The notes under the pieces are model-generated. The model was given only the letters and a program-made list of their open reading frames with translations. It searched no databases and was not told where the DNA came from. A program made the translations under genes and the position numbers. From an uncultured Acidimicrobiaceae bacterium (GTDB taxonomy: Bacteria; Actinomycetota; Acidimicrobiia; Acidimicrobiales; Microtrichaceae), in the NCBI GenBank assembly GCA_937868025.1, contig CALMLJ010000034.1, positions 1 to 11,006 on the forward strand: DNA of 11,006 nt, in the 5' to 3' direction. Within the stretch, counting starts at the first letter, position 1, and each line of letters opens with the position of its first letter. Positions 1-6,953 of this stretch are shown piece after piece.

Positions 1-1268
1 AGGTTCTCGGAACCCACGGACGAGAGCGTCGCTGCGAGGTAGGGATCGGGCGTGGGCGCCGAGCCCACGACCACGAACACCGCGAGTTGGAGTTGGCCGG
101 CCGCGAGCGTTGTGCGGAGAGCGGCGGAGTCGGACGTCCGCAGCTCGGCGGGAAGTCCTGCTGCGCTCAACTGACCGATGAGCGCGTTCGCCGCTGTCAC
201 CCCGTCATCGCCGATGGGGACGTCCACCGGCACTGGCCCCGACGTTGCGCCGAGCGCGCCGAGCGACGTCGGCCCGTCCGCTGTCGGAGCGCACCCGGCG
301 GAACAGCCGCCGGTCGCCAGTACGCCGGCGGGCACCAGCGAGTCGGCCCGCCGGTCGGCGGTCCCGACAGCGGCGACCGCAATCGCATCTCGATCGAGCG
401 TGTGCAGCACCGCCTGACGATTGGCGGTGTCCTTCCACACGCCGTTCGCCGCACCGAGCTCGGCGACGAGCGTCGCAGCGGAAGCGAGGTGCTCCGTTGT
501 GCCGTCCGGCGCCACGTTGTCACGGCCGAGTGGAGCGATGTCGATCGATCCCGCCTCGAGGGCTGCCTGTGCTGCCGTTGCATCGTCGAATCGGACGAAC
601 TCGACGCCGTCGATGTCGACCGCGGCATCATCGACGGTGACGAGCGTTGCGCCGTCGGACCCGCCCGATTGCACCCGGAAGGATCCCGAGACCGGCGTCT
701 GGGAGGCGATCGTGGGCGCAACCGACGGGTCGGCAACGACGCCGAACGCCGGGTCGGCGAGGAGCGCCGGCAGTTCGTAATCGGCGACGTCCAGCACGAT
801 CTGCACGTCGGTTGCTGTCGGAGCCGACATCGCGGCGACCACGTCGAGACGACCCGCGGCGAGGCTCGTCGACGCCATCGCCCGCACCCGTTCGAGCGAC
901 GAGACCACCGCAGAAGCCGTGACCGGTGATCCATCGGAGAAGGTGCGTGCCGCGAGGTGGAACGTCCAGGTGATGCCATCGGCGGTGTCCCACGACTCGG
1001 CCAGCTCCGGTACCGCCTGGGCCGAGACGGCGTCGTAGGACGTGAGGCCGTCGTACAGGAGGTCAGCCGCCAGGACATCGATGGCGTGGGTCGGGTTCAC
1101 GGTCGCGGGATCGGCCGACATGGGCTCCACGATGCCGATGCGCAACTCGCCGACGTGTTCGGTGACGTCCGACTCGTCGGCGCCGGCCTGACGTCGACTG
1201 TCGGTGCTGCAGCCCGCGACGAGGATGCCCCCGACCAACACCGCCACGACCCCCCCGACTCTGCGCAC
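1..1268 (-). CDS. ABC transporter substrate-binding lipoprotein, family 5 (3' end off window)
   Basis: About 422 codons are visible and the C-terminus is cut off by the left edge. The only in-frame start after the upstream stop (1299-1301) is GTG at 1266-1268. It gives a short basic N-terminus (MRRVGG), a hydrophobic stretch and a lipobox VAGC with Cys20, so a lipid-anchored extracytoplasmic protein is expected. Family 5 (SBP_bac_5, DppA/OppA/NikA-like) traits follow in order: LYDGLT (~71-76), PELAESWD (~87-94), WTFHL (~101-105), FSDGSPVTASAV (~110-121), a PVSGSFRV lobe-junction motif, and later the RQAVLHTLDRDAIA helix. Such proteins capture peptides, nickel or other ligands for an ABC importer; the ligand cannot be read here. 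Family members are usually about 500-550 residues, so roughly 80 or more are missing. No permease or ATPase gene is visible, although these could lie to the left. No clear ribosome binding site precedes the GTG. The family is well supported; the ligand is unknown. Confidence 0.88.
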   Translation of the reverse strand, partial: MRRVGGVVAVLVGGILVAGCSTDSRRQAGADESDVTEHVGELRIGIVEPMSADPATVNPTHAIDVLAADLLYDGLTSYDAVSAQAVPELAESWDTADGITWTFHLAARTFSDGSPVTASAVVSSLERVRAMASTSLAAGRLDVVAAMSAPTATDVQIVLDVADYELPALLADPAFGVVADPSVAPTIASQTPVSGSFRVQSGGSDGATLVTVDDAAVDIDGVEFVRFDDATAAQAALEAGSIDIAPLGRDNVAPDGTTEHLASAATLVAELGAANGVWKDTANRQAVLHTLDRDAIAVAAVGTADRRADSLVPAGVLATGGCSAGCAPTADGPTSLGALGATSGPVPVDVPIGDDGVTAANALIGQLSAAGLPAELRTSDSAALRTTLAAGQLQLAVFVVVGSAPTPDPYLAATLSSVGSEN

Positions 1269-1355
1269 ATAGCGGTGTCGGCGCGATCGGTGTCGGCCTC
1301 AAACAATTGTCCGAGCTGCCCCGGACGGGGGTGAAATTGCCCAGCATTCTCCGCC

Positions 1356-1383
1356 TTGTACCGAACTGGTGTTCGTCTACACT
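1356..1383 (+). promoter_or_regulatory. Putative promoter for the HNH nuclease gene, predicted leaderless
   Basis: The -35 candidate is TTGTAC (1356-1361) and the -10 candidate is TACACT (1378-1383), separated by 16 bases. TACACT fits TANNNT well; the -35 matches only its TTG half. Transcription starting 6-7 bases after the -10 would begin at about 1389-1390, exactly on the A of the ATG, so the mRNA would have no leader. Leaderless transcripts are common in Actinobacteria. No Shine-Dalgarno sequence is present before this ATG, which is consistent. Confidence 0.55.
1362..1375. promoter_or_regulatory. Putative LexA/SOS box upstream of the HNH nuclease gene
   Basis: The sequence is CGAAC-TGGT-GTTCG, two perfect 5-base inverted arms with a 4-base spacer. 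This matches the Gram-positive LexA core (CGAAC-N4-GTTCG); the outer T and A of the longer actinobacterial form are not present. It fills nearly the whole spacer of the putative promoter at 1356-1383, where a bound repressor would block RNA polymerase. Mycobacterial 13E12/DUF222-HNH genes are known to carry SOS boxes, which agrees with this placement. LexA binding itself is inferred. Confidence 0.7.
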
Positions 1384-1389
1384 CATGAC

Positions 1390-2868
1390 ATGGCCACGAG
1401 CCCCGCTCCCGACAACGTCATCGACTCCGGTCGGTTCGCGTGGCGAGGCGTCTCGATGATCGCGGCCGCCACCGACACCGTCGTCGACGAGGCCGAGCGG
1501 GTCGCTGCCGACCTCACCGGTCTGCTCCGTTCCCTCGACTCCCCCGATGCCGCAGCCGTGCCCGTTTCGGCTCGTGCCCAGGCGGCGACGGAGTTCGCCG
1601 TGGCGGCGGCCCGGCTGCGGCAAGCCGCGGTCCGCCTCCAGGTTGCGGCAGCAGGCCTCGTCGATCGGGACGACGTACACCGTCTCGATGCGGCCCGCAC
1701 CTCGCGGGTATGGCTCGAGCGACACAGCGGTATCACCCATCGCGAGGCGTCCGAGCTCGTGCGCGCGGCCGCGACGTGCGATCGGTTTCCCTTGGTCGGC
1801 GAGGCGTTCTACAACGGCGAGCTCACGCTCGGGCACGTCGACGCCACCGGCAACATCATTCCGGCCCGCTTCAAGGGCCCCAAGCGCGACGAGGCCGTCG
1901 AGAAGGTGCGGGCGGTTCAGGACGTCCTGGTCGAGGCGGCCAAAGGCGCCACGATCGAGGAGTACACCGAGTTCTGCCAGCGGGTTCGCGACAAGCTCGA
2001 CGAGGACGGCCCCAAGGATCGTTCGGCCGAGGCATCACGGGTGTGGCTGCACCGGCTGTTCAACGGCCGCTGGTCGCTCTCGGGCGATCTCTCCGCCGAC
2101 GACGGAGCGCTCATCGCAACGATCCTCACCGACATCCGGGCACGCCGCGCTCGTGAGGCTCGCGACGCCGAGAAGCAGACGCCGCCCACCGATGCGAATG
2201 ACGACGGTGCCGACGTCAGTCCCCTGACTCCTCGGCTCGAGGCGCTGGCGGCACGAGAAGCCGCCGATGCCGCGCCCACCTACTCCGAGCTGCAGGCGCA
2301 GGATCTCCTCGAGCTGTTCCTGGCCGGCGCAGGGTCCAACCGTCCGGGTCGGGTCGGCGTCTACCTCCACATCGACCTCGACGACCTCAATGCGCCCGCC
2401 GACGACGGGATCGAAGACGTCATCGCTGGCCGACGTTCGGCCCACACCGGGGCCGGGCTCGACATCACCGACGAGACGCTCTGGGGCCTCATGGCCAAGG
2501 CCGACATCACGCCGATCTTCAACCGGAACGGCAGGTCGCTCTGGTACGGGCGAACCCGACGCCTCGCTCCCGACGTGCTCCGCCGGGTGCTCGCCCACCG
2601 CGACCGACGATGTCGGGTGCCGGGATGCAACCGGCCACCGATCCATTGCGAAGCCCATCACGTCGACCACTGGCCCGACGGGGGTACCACCGACCCCAAA
2701 ACCTGCGCACTTGCGTGCGGCCATCACCATCGCAGTCATCACCGGGGCGATCTGGGTATCACCGGCGATGCCGACGGCGTCCTCGACTTCACTCGCCGGG
2801 ACGGATCACCACTCGATGTCGAGCCCCGCTACCAGCGGCGGTCTCGGGAAGAGAAACGCGCGAGCTAA
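1390..2868 (+). CDS. DUF222 / HNH endonuclease domain protein (13E12 repeat family)
   Basis: A 492-residue protein with the two-part build of the 13E12 family. The N-terminal and middle part (about 30-330) is Ala/Arg-rich and helical and corresponds to DUF222, with a charged linker around 255-300. The C-terminal part is an HNH nuclease domain: two zinc-type Cys (C408, C413), then HCEAHHVDHW (419-428) with the catalytic HH pair, then T-x-x-CALAC (C439, C443) and a GHHHR end. The domain probably cuts or nicks DNA with a metal ion, but the cellular role of this family is unsettled. An upstream in-frame GTG at 1369 is possible, but it lies inside the SOS-like box and upstream of the predicted transcription start, so ATG at 1390 is preferred. 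The gene is divergent from the lipoprotein gene and convergent with secG, its TAA overlapping the secG TAG. Such genes are often multicopy and lineage-variable. Family assignment is firm; biological function is not. Confidence 0.9.
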   Translation: MATSPAPDNVIDSGRFAWRGVSMIAAATDTVVDEAERVAADLTGLLRSLDSPDAAAVPVSARAQAATEFAVAAARLRQAAVRLQVAAAGLVDRDDVHRLDAARTSRVWLERHSGITHREASELVRAAATCDRFPLVGEAFYNGELTLGHVDATGNIIPARFKGPKRDEAVEKVRAVQDVLVEAAKGATIEEYTEFCQRVRDKLDEDGPKDRSAEASRVWLHRLFNGRWSLSGDLSADDGALIATILTDIRARRAREARDAEKQTPPTDANDDGADVSPLTPRLEALAAREAADAAPTYSELQAQDLLELFLAGAGSNRPGRVGVYLHIDLDDLNAPADDGIEDVIAGRRSAHTGAGLDITDETLWGLMAKADITPIFNRNGRSLWYGRTRRLAPDVLRRVLAHRDRRCRVPGCNRPPIHCEAHHVDHWPDGGTTDPKTCALACGHHHRSHHRGDLGITGDADGVLDFTRRDGSPLDVEPRYQRRSREEKRAS

Positions 2869-3095
2869 CGGTCCATGAGCAGGGCGAGGATCACCGAGTT
2901 GAACACGAAGACCAGCGCCACGATGACCGTGATGCGATCGAGGTTCTTCTCCATGACCGTCGAACCCGAGGCCGCAGCACCGAGTCCGCCGCCGAACATG
3001 TCCGACAGGCCGCCACCCTTGCCGCTGTGGATCAGCACCAGGAAGACCACCGCCAGGGCGAGGATGAACTGCAGAACGAGCGAGACCGTGTACAT
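2865..3095 (-). CDS. secG: Preprotein translocase subunit SecG
   Basis: A 76-residue membrane protein, the usual size for SecG. Two hydrophobic helices (about 4-23 and 53-73) flank a Gly-rich cytoplasmic loop with the family signature GKGGGLSDMFGGG (26-38) and the following GSTVMEKNLDR. SecG associates with SecYE in the cytoplasmic membrane and assists SecA-driven protein export. The ATG at 3093-3095 is the only start that fits the family; the longer open frame running upstream is an artefact of overlap with tpiA. It lies 25 bases after tpiA, with only a weak ribosome binding site, and is the last gene of the directon. Its TAG stop (2865-2867) overlaps the TAA of the opposing HNH gene, so no room exists for an intergenic terminator. 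Downstream of gap-pgk-tpiA is its standard place in Actinobacteria. Confidence 0.93.
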   Translation of the reverse strand: MYTVSLVLQFILALAVVFLVLIHSGKGGGLSDMFGGGLGAAASGSTVMEKNLDRITVIVALVFVFNSVILALLMDR

Positions 3096-3120
3096 AACGG
3101 GCGACAGCCTACCGCTCGCG

Positions 3121-3894
3121 CTATCGGTACTGCACGATGCGTGCGAAGTCGTCGGCGTCGAGCGACGCGCCGCCGACGAGGGCACCGTCGATGTCGGGCT
3201 GGCCCATGAGCTCGGCAGCATTGCCGGGCTTGACCGAGCCGCCGTACTGGATGCGCACCTTGGCAGCCGCCTCGGCGCCGGCGACCTCGCCGACGACCTT
3301 GCGGATGTGGGCGCACATGTTCTGGGCGTCCTCCGGAGTGGCGGTGAGGCCCGTGCCGATGGCCCAGATGGGCTCGTAGGCGATGACCATGGCACCGACC
3401 TGGTCGGCGGTCACCTTGGCGAGCCCGGCGCGGATCTGCCCGTCGACCTTGCTCTCGGCCTGCCCGCCCTCGCGCTCCTCCTGCGTCTCACCGCAGCAGA
3501 GGATCGGGGTCATGCCGGCCTTGATGACCGCCTTGACCTTCGAGTTCACCATCTCGTCGGTTTCGCCGAAGATCTCGCGGCGCTCGGAGTGCCCGACGAT
3601 CACGTACACGACGTTGAGCTTGGCGAGCATCGACGGCGACACCTCGCCGGTGAACGCACCCTTCTCCTCGAAGTGGCAGTTCTGCGCACCCAGGATCAGC
3701 TTCATGCGATCGGACTCGACGGCCGTCTGCACCGTGCGGATGTCGGTGAACGGCGGGTGCACCGACACGTGCACCTTGTCGTAGTCATGCCCACCGAGGG
3801 CGTAGCTGAGCTTCTGCACCAGCGTGAGCGCCTCGAGGTGGTTGTTGTGCATCTTCCAGTTGCCGCTGATGAGCGGCACCCTCTTGTCAGCCAT
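3121..3894 (-). CDS. tpiA: Triosephosphate isomerase
   Basis: A 257-residue cytoplasmic TIM-barrel enzyme interconverting dihydroxyacetone phosphate and glyceraldehyde 3-phosphate. All key residues are present: the N-terminal GNWKMH with Lys14, the GHSERR motif with electrophile His102, catalytic base Glu174 in AYEPIWAIGTG (including the loop-6 hinge), and the phosphate-binding YGGSVKP (217-223) and GG (241-242). Length is normal. ATG at 3892-3894 is preferred over an in-frame GTG nine bases upstream because GAGGAG (3903-3908) sits 8 bases before the ATG but abuts the GTG. The start overlaps the end of pgk by 8 bases (ATGGCTGA), which suggests translational coupling. It is followed by secG after 25 bases. 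Nothing is unusual. Confidence 0.97.
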   Translation of the reverse strand: MADKRVPLISGNWKMHNNHLEALTLVQKLSYALGGHDYDKVHVSVHPPFTDIRTVQTAVESDRMKLILGAQNCHFEEKGAFTGEVSPSMLAKLNVVYVIVGHSERREIFGETDEMVNSKVKAVIKAGMTPILCCGETQEEREGGQAESKVDGQIRAGLAKVTADQVGAMVIAYEPIWAIGTGLTATPEDAQNMCAHIRKVVGEVAGAEAAAKVRIQYGGSVKPGNAAELMGQPDIDGALVGGASLDADDFARIVQYR

Positions 3895-5014
3895 TCGCTG
3901 CACTCCTCAACGCCTCAAGGCCGGGGAGGTCCCCCTGCTCGATCAACTCCAGACTCGCACCACCACCGGTCGACACGTGGTCGACCTCGCTGGCGAGCCC
4001 GAACTGCGCCACCGCGGCGGCGCTGTCACCACCGCCGATGACCGAGAAGCCCCGGCTCTCGGCGACGGCCTCGGCCACGACCTTCGTGCCGGCCTCGAAC
4101 CGCGGGTCCTCGAACACACCCATCGGGCCGTTCCACAGGATGGTGCGGCCCTCGAGGATGATGTCGGAGAACGTGCCGGCCGACTCGGGGCCGATGTCGA
4201 CGCCCATCCAACCCTCGGGAACGTCGCGGCCGACGTGGCGCACCTCGCCCTGGTCACTGAAGAGCTTGCCGTCGGGCGAGAGGGCCACGATGTCGGTGGG
4301 CAGGTGCAACCGGTCGCCGTGGCTGTCGAGCAGGCGCTTGCAGTTGTCGACCTGCTCGGCCTCGAACAACGACGCGCCGATCGAGTGGCCCATGGCCGAC
4401 AGGAACGTGAAGCACATGCCGCCACCGATGATCAGATGGTCGGCGATGTCGAGCAGGGCCTCGATGACCCCGAGCTTGTCGGACACCTTCGAGCCGCCGG
4501 TGATGGCGACGAACGGGCGGGCCGGATCGTCGCGGAGCCCAACGAGCACCTCGACCTCTTTGGCCAGCAGTCGTCCGGCCGCTGACGGCAGGGACTTGGG
4601 CGGCCCGACGATCGAGGCGTGGGCGCGGTGCGACGCGCCGAAGGCGTCGTTCACGTACAGGTCGTGGCCGGCGATGAGCTCCTGCACGAACGCGTCGTCG
4701 TTCGTGGTCTCCCCCGGGTTGAACCGGAGGTTCTCGAGCAGCTCGACACCGGGAGCCAACTCGGCCAGCCGAGCCCGCACCGGCGCGACGGAGAACGCCG
4801 GGTCGGGCGCGCCCTTGGGGCGACCCAAGTGGGTGCAGCACGTGACCTTCGCCCCGTGCGACGTCAACCACTCCAAGGTGGGCAACGCCGCACGGATGCG
4901 GAGATCGTCTCCGATGACCCCATCTTTGATGGGGACGTTGAAGTCGACACGGACGAGAACCGACTTGCCCGAGACGTCGGGCAGGTCTTCGAGCTCCGGG
5001 ACGCCGAACTGCAC
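3887..5014 (-). CDS. pgk: Phosphoglycerate kinase
   Basis: A 375-residue cytoplasmic kinase transferring phosphate from 1,3-bisphosphoglycerate to ADP. The two-lobed family signatures appear in order: VRVDFNVP (21-28), THLGRP (61-66), ELLENLRF (91-98), NDAFGASHRAHAS (122-134), GGSKVSDKLGVI (173-184), IIGGGM (195-200), NGPMGVFE (295-302), GGGDS (327-331) and the C-terminal STGGGASLE (348-356). It is slightly shorter than typical bacterial PGK (about 390-400), but no motif is missing. The start is GTG at 5012-5014, 19 bases after the gap stop, with a CAGGA ribosome binding site (5023-5027) 8 bases upstream. The end overlaps the tpiA start by 8 bases. It forms the standard gap-pgk-tpiA glycolytic trio. 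Confidence 0.97.
   Translation of the reverse strand: MQFGVPELEDLPDVSGKSVLVRVDFNVPIKDGVIGDDLRIRAALPTLEWLTSHGAKVTCCTHLGRPKGAPDPAFSVAPVRARLAELAPGVELLENLRFNPGETTNDDAFVQELIAGHDLYVNDAFGASHRAHASIVGPPKSLPSAAGRLLAKEVEVLVGLRDDPARPFVAITGGSKVSDKLGVIEALLDIADHLIIGGGMCFTFLSAMGHSIGASLFEAEQVDNCKRLLDSHGDRLHLPTDIVALSPDGKLFSDQGEVRHVGRDVPEGWMGVDIGPESAGTFSDIILEGRTILWNGPMGVFEDPRFEAGTKVVAEAVAESRGFSVIGGGDSAAAVAQFGLASEVDHVSTGGGASLELIEQGDLPGLEALRSAANG
3903..3908 (-). promoter_or_regulatory. Ribosome binding site deciding the tpiA start
   Basis: GAGGAG on the minus strand lies within the last codons of pgk, 8 bases upstream of the ATG at 3894. The upstream GTG (3901-3903) overlaps the edge of this motif, so the motif cannot serve it. 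This selects the 257-residue form of TIM. Confidence 0.75.
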
Positions 5015-5033
5015 TGTGTTGGTCCTGACCGGG

Positions 5034-6047
5034 TTACTGGTTCGCGGCGCCGACGATGAGGGCGAGATCCACGAGGCGGTTCGAGTAGCCCGACTCGTTG
5101 TCGTACCACGAGAAGACCTTGGCCAGGTTGCCCATCGCCATGGTCATGTCGGAGTCGATGATCGAGCTGAAGGTCGAGCCAACGATGTCGGAGCTGACGA
5201 TCGGCTCACCGTCGGTGTAGTCGAGGATGCCCTTGAGACGACCCTCGGCAGCGGCGGCCTTGTAGGCCTCGTTGATCTCCTCGACGGTGACGTCGCGCTT
5301 GAGCACGCCGGTGAAGTCGGTGATCGAACCGGTGGGGATCGGCACACGGAGCGAGGTGCCGTCGAGCTTGCCCTTCATCGCCTCGAGCACGAGGCCGGTC
5401 GCACGGGCGGCGCCCGTCGACGTGGGCACGATGTTGATGGCGGCGGCGCGGGCACGACGGAGATCACTGTGGGGACCGTCGACGAGGCTCTGGTCGCCGG
5501 TGTAGGCGTGCGTCGTGGTCATGAGACCCTTCTCGACACCGAACGCATCGTCGAGCACCTTGATCATCGGCACGAAGCAGTTGGTCGTGCACGAGGCGTT
5601 CGACACGACGATGTGCTTGGCCGGGTCGAACGTGTCGTCGTTGACGCCGACCACGAACGTGGCGTCGACGCCCTCGGCGGGGGCCGAGATGATGACGCGG
5701 GGCGCACCACCGTCGATGTGGGCGGCAGCGGTGTCACGCTTGGTGAAGAAGCCGGTCGACTCGATCACGACGTCGACGCCGAGGTCGCCCCAGGGGAGAT
5801 CGGCGGGGTTGCGCTCCGACAGCACCTTCAGGACGTCGCCGTCCACCGAGATGCCACCGTCGACGGCCTCGATCGTGCCCGGGAAGGTGCCGCCGACCGA
5901 GTCGCGCTTGAGGAGGTGGGCCATCGTCTTCAGCGAGCCGAGGTCGTTGACCGCGACGAAGTCGATGTCGACACCTCGAAGCTTCGCCGCCCGGAAGAAG
6001 TTGCGGCCGATCCGCCCGAAGCCGTTGATACCCACACGAACGCTCAT
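5034..6047 (-). CDS. gap: Type I glyceraldehyde-3-phosphate dehydrogenase
   Basis: A 337-residue enzyme that oxidatively phosphorylates glyceraldehyde 3-phosphate in glycolysis. Visible features are the Rossmann motif [10 protein letters not shown] (7-16), Asp35 after VAVN at the adenosine-ribose position (suggesting NAD rather than NADP), catalytic Cys153 in SNASCTTN, the base His180 in [19 protein letters not shown] (195-203), PTSTGAA (208-214) and the C-terminal [12 protein letters not shown] (313-324). Length is typical. The ATG at 6045-6047 is chosen because a strong GAGGAGA sits 4 bases upstream; an in-frame ATG 15 bases earlier would lengthen the protein past the conserved N-terminus. 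It lies 30 bases after yvcK, where many Actinobacteria have whiA, and 19 bases before pgk. No separate promoter was recognised in the 30-base gap. Confidence 0.97.
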   Translation of the reverse strand: MSVRVGINGFGRIGRNFFRAAKLRGVDIDFVAVNDLGSLKTMAHLLKRDSVGGTFPGTIEAVDGGISVDGDVLKVLSERNPADLPWGDLGVDVVIESTGFFTKRDTAAAHIDGGAPRVIISAPAEGVDATFVVGVNDDTFDPAKHIVVSNASCTTNCFVPMIKVLDDAFGVEKGLMTTTHAYTGDQSLVDGPHSDLRRARAAAINIVPTSTGAARATGLVLEAMKGKLDGTSLRVPIPTGSITDFTGVLKRDVTVEEINEAYKAAAAEGRLKGILDYTDGEPIVSSDIVGSTFSSIIDSDMTMAMGNLAKVFSWYDNESGYSNRLVDLALIVGAANQ

Positions 6048-6050
6048 TGC

Positions 6051-6057
6051 TCTCCTC
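6051..6057 (-). promoter_or_regulatory. Strong ribosome binding site for gap
   Basis: GAGGAGA on the minus strand ends 3-4 bases before the ATG at 6047. It is the most Shine-Dalgarno-like site in the window. It rules out the in-frame ATG at 6060-6062, which lies upstream of it. Confidence 0.8.
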
Positions 6058-6077
6058 GTCATTGAGTTGGTCTGTCT

Positions 6078-6953
6078 CTAGGGGATCAGATTTGGCCCCC
6101 TGAGTGCCAATTGAGCGCGGAGCGCCTGCTCCAGGAGATGGGGGTCGTGCACGTTGCTGTCGGCGGCGGCCAATCGGGCCGGCACGCCACCCGGCACCCC
6201 CTCCCCCGAATCGAGCGAGGGATCGAACAGGACCGTGTCGGGATGCAGGCCGTGACGGTGCAGCGCCCGGACGTGATCGGCGACGCCGTAGCCCGCCGTT
6301 TCGCCCTCCTGGGGCCGCAGGTTGCACACGTAGACGAGCCGCGCCGAGGACCGCTCGATCGCCTCGGTCACCGCCGGAACGGCCGTGGCGGCCAGCACGC
6401 TGGTGAAGAGCGAGCCGGGTCCGAGGACGATCAGTTCGGCGGCGTCGATCCGCTCGAGGACATCGGGTGCAACGTGAGCGTCCGCCGGCGACAGCGACAC
6501 GTGATCGATGCCAGACGTGCCCATCACCGCCACCTGGCCCCGGACGCGGCGGCCGTCGACGGTCAGTGCCACGAGATCGACCGGCTCGACGGTCGCTGGC
6601 AACACCCGGCCGCGCACTCCGAGCAGCTTGCCGAGCTCGTCGAGCGCCGAGGTGAGCCCACCGCACACCTCCGACATCGCCGACAGGAGGAGATTGCCGA
6701 GGGCGTGGCCGTCGAGTTCGCCCTCGTCGAAGCGGAACTCCATCGACCGGGCGAGCGCCGAGTTCGGCTCGGCCAGGGCGACCAGGCACTTGCGGAGGTC
6801 TCCGGGCGCCGCTTGCGCCGTGGAACGGCGCAGCCGGCCCGTCGATCCACCGTCGTCGGCGACCGAGACCACCGCCGTCACGTCGTCGGTGATACGCCGA
6901 AGCGCACGGAGGGTGGTGGCGAGCCCGTGGCCGCCACCGACGGCGACGATCAC
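6078..6953 (-). CDS. yvcK: YvcK/CuvA-like gluconeogenesis and morphology factor (CofD-like fold)
   Basis: A 291-residue protein of the YvcK/YbhK family (CofD-like superfamily). In Bacillus and mycobacteria these cytoplasmic UDP-sugar-binding proteins support cell-wall precursor supply and growth on gluconeogenic carbon. Signatures are the N-terminal VGGGHGL (5-11, the actinobacterial form of GGGTGL), TAVVSVADDGGSTGRLR (26-42), APGDLRKCL (49-57), DGHALGNLLL (81-90), LGPGSLFTSVL (177-187) and VYVCNLRPQEGETAGY (207-222). The start is GTG at 6951-6953, whose GTGA overlaps the rapZ stop by 4 bases. Longer open frame upstream is low-complexity shadow of rapZ and lacks homology. Length is a little short of typical (about 310-330), mainly because the protein begins directly at the first beta strand. 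It pairs with rapZ as in nearly all Gram-positives. Confidence 0.92.
   Translation of the reverse strand: MIVAVGGGHGLATTLRALRRITDDVTAVVSVADDGGSTGRLRRSTAQAAPGDLRKCLVALAEPNSALARSMEFRFDEGELDGHALGNLLLSAMSEVCGGLTSALDELGKLLGVRGRVLPATVEPVDLVALTVDGRRVRGQVAVMGTSGIDHVSLSPADAHVAPDVLERIDAAELIVLGPGSLFTSVLAATAVPAVTEAIERSSARLVYVCNLRPQEGETAGYGVADHVRALHRHGLHPDTVLFDPSLDSGEGVPGGVPARLAAADSNVHDPHLLEQALRAQLALRGPNLIP

Larger units (their letters stand above)
1269..1389. other. Divergent intergenic region between the lipoprotein and HNH genes
   Basis: This 121-base gap is the only non-coding stretch of note in the window and must hold the promoters of two divergent genes. The right third contains the LexA-like box and promoter annotated separately. 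The left part has a small perfect palindrome, acaattgt (1303-1310), and a weak inverted repeat, CCCC-GGAC-GGGG (1319-1330). I could not identify a convincing -10/-35 pair for the leftward lipoprotein gene. Confidence 0.6.

Noticed and set aside
87..929. Open frames of 280 codons (plus) and 293 codons (minus, 197-1078) over the lipoprotein gene
   Set aside because: Both are Arg/Ser-rich shadows. The third minus frame reads through without stops and gives a lipobox and family 5 substrate-binding motifs.
1319..1330. CCCC-GGAC-GGGG inverted repeat in the intergenic region as an operator or terminator
   Set aside because: Four-base arms of pure G/C are common in this composition, and no T-run or promoter alignment supports a role.
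2826..2838. CCGCT-ACC-AGCGG hairpin near the HNH/secG junction as a terminator
   Set aside because: The stem is only 5 base pairs, lies inside the HNH coding region, and has no T-run on either strand.
2875..4041. 388-codon plus-strand open frame opposite secG and tpiA
   Set aside because: It mirrors the codon bias of tpiA on the other strand and has no motif; a GC-driven shadow.
4689..4706. CGAAC ... GTTCG inverted pair within pgk as a second LexA site
   Set aside because: The arms are 8 bases apart instead of 4 and the pair sits in the middle of a coding region; expected by chance in this codon bias.
4038..6065. Very long plus-strand open frame (675 codons) opposite pgk and gap
   Set aside because: It is antisense to two unmistakable enzymes, has His/Asp/Val/Arg-biased composition typical of high-GC reverse frames, and shows no recognisable domain.
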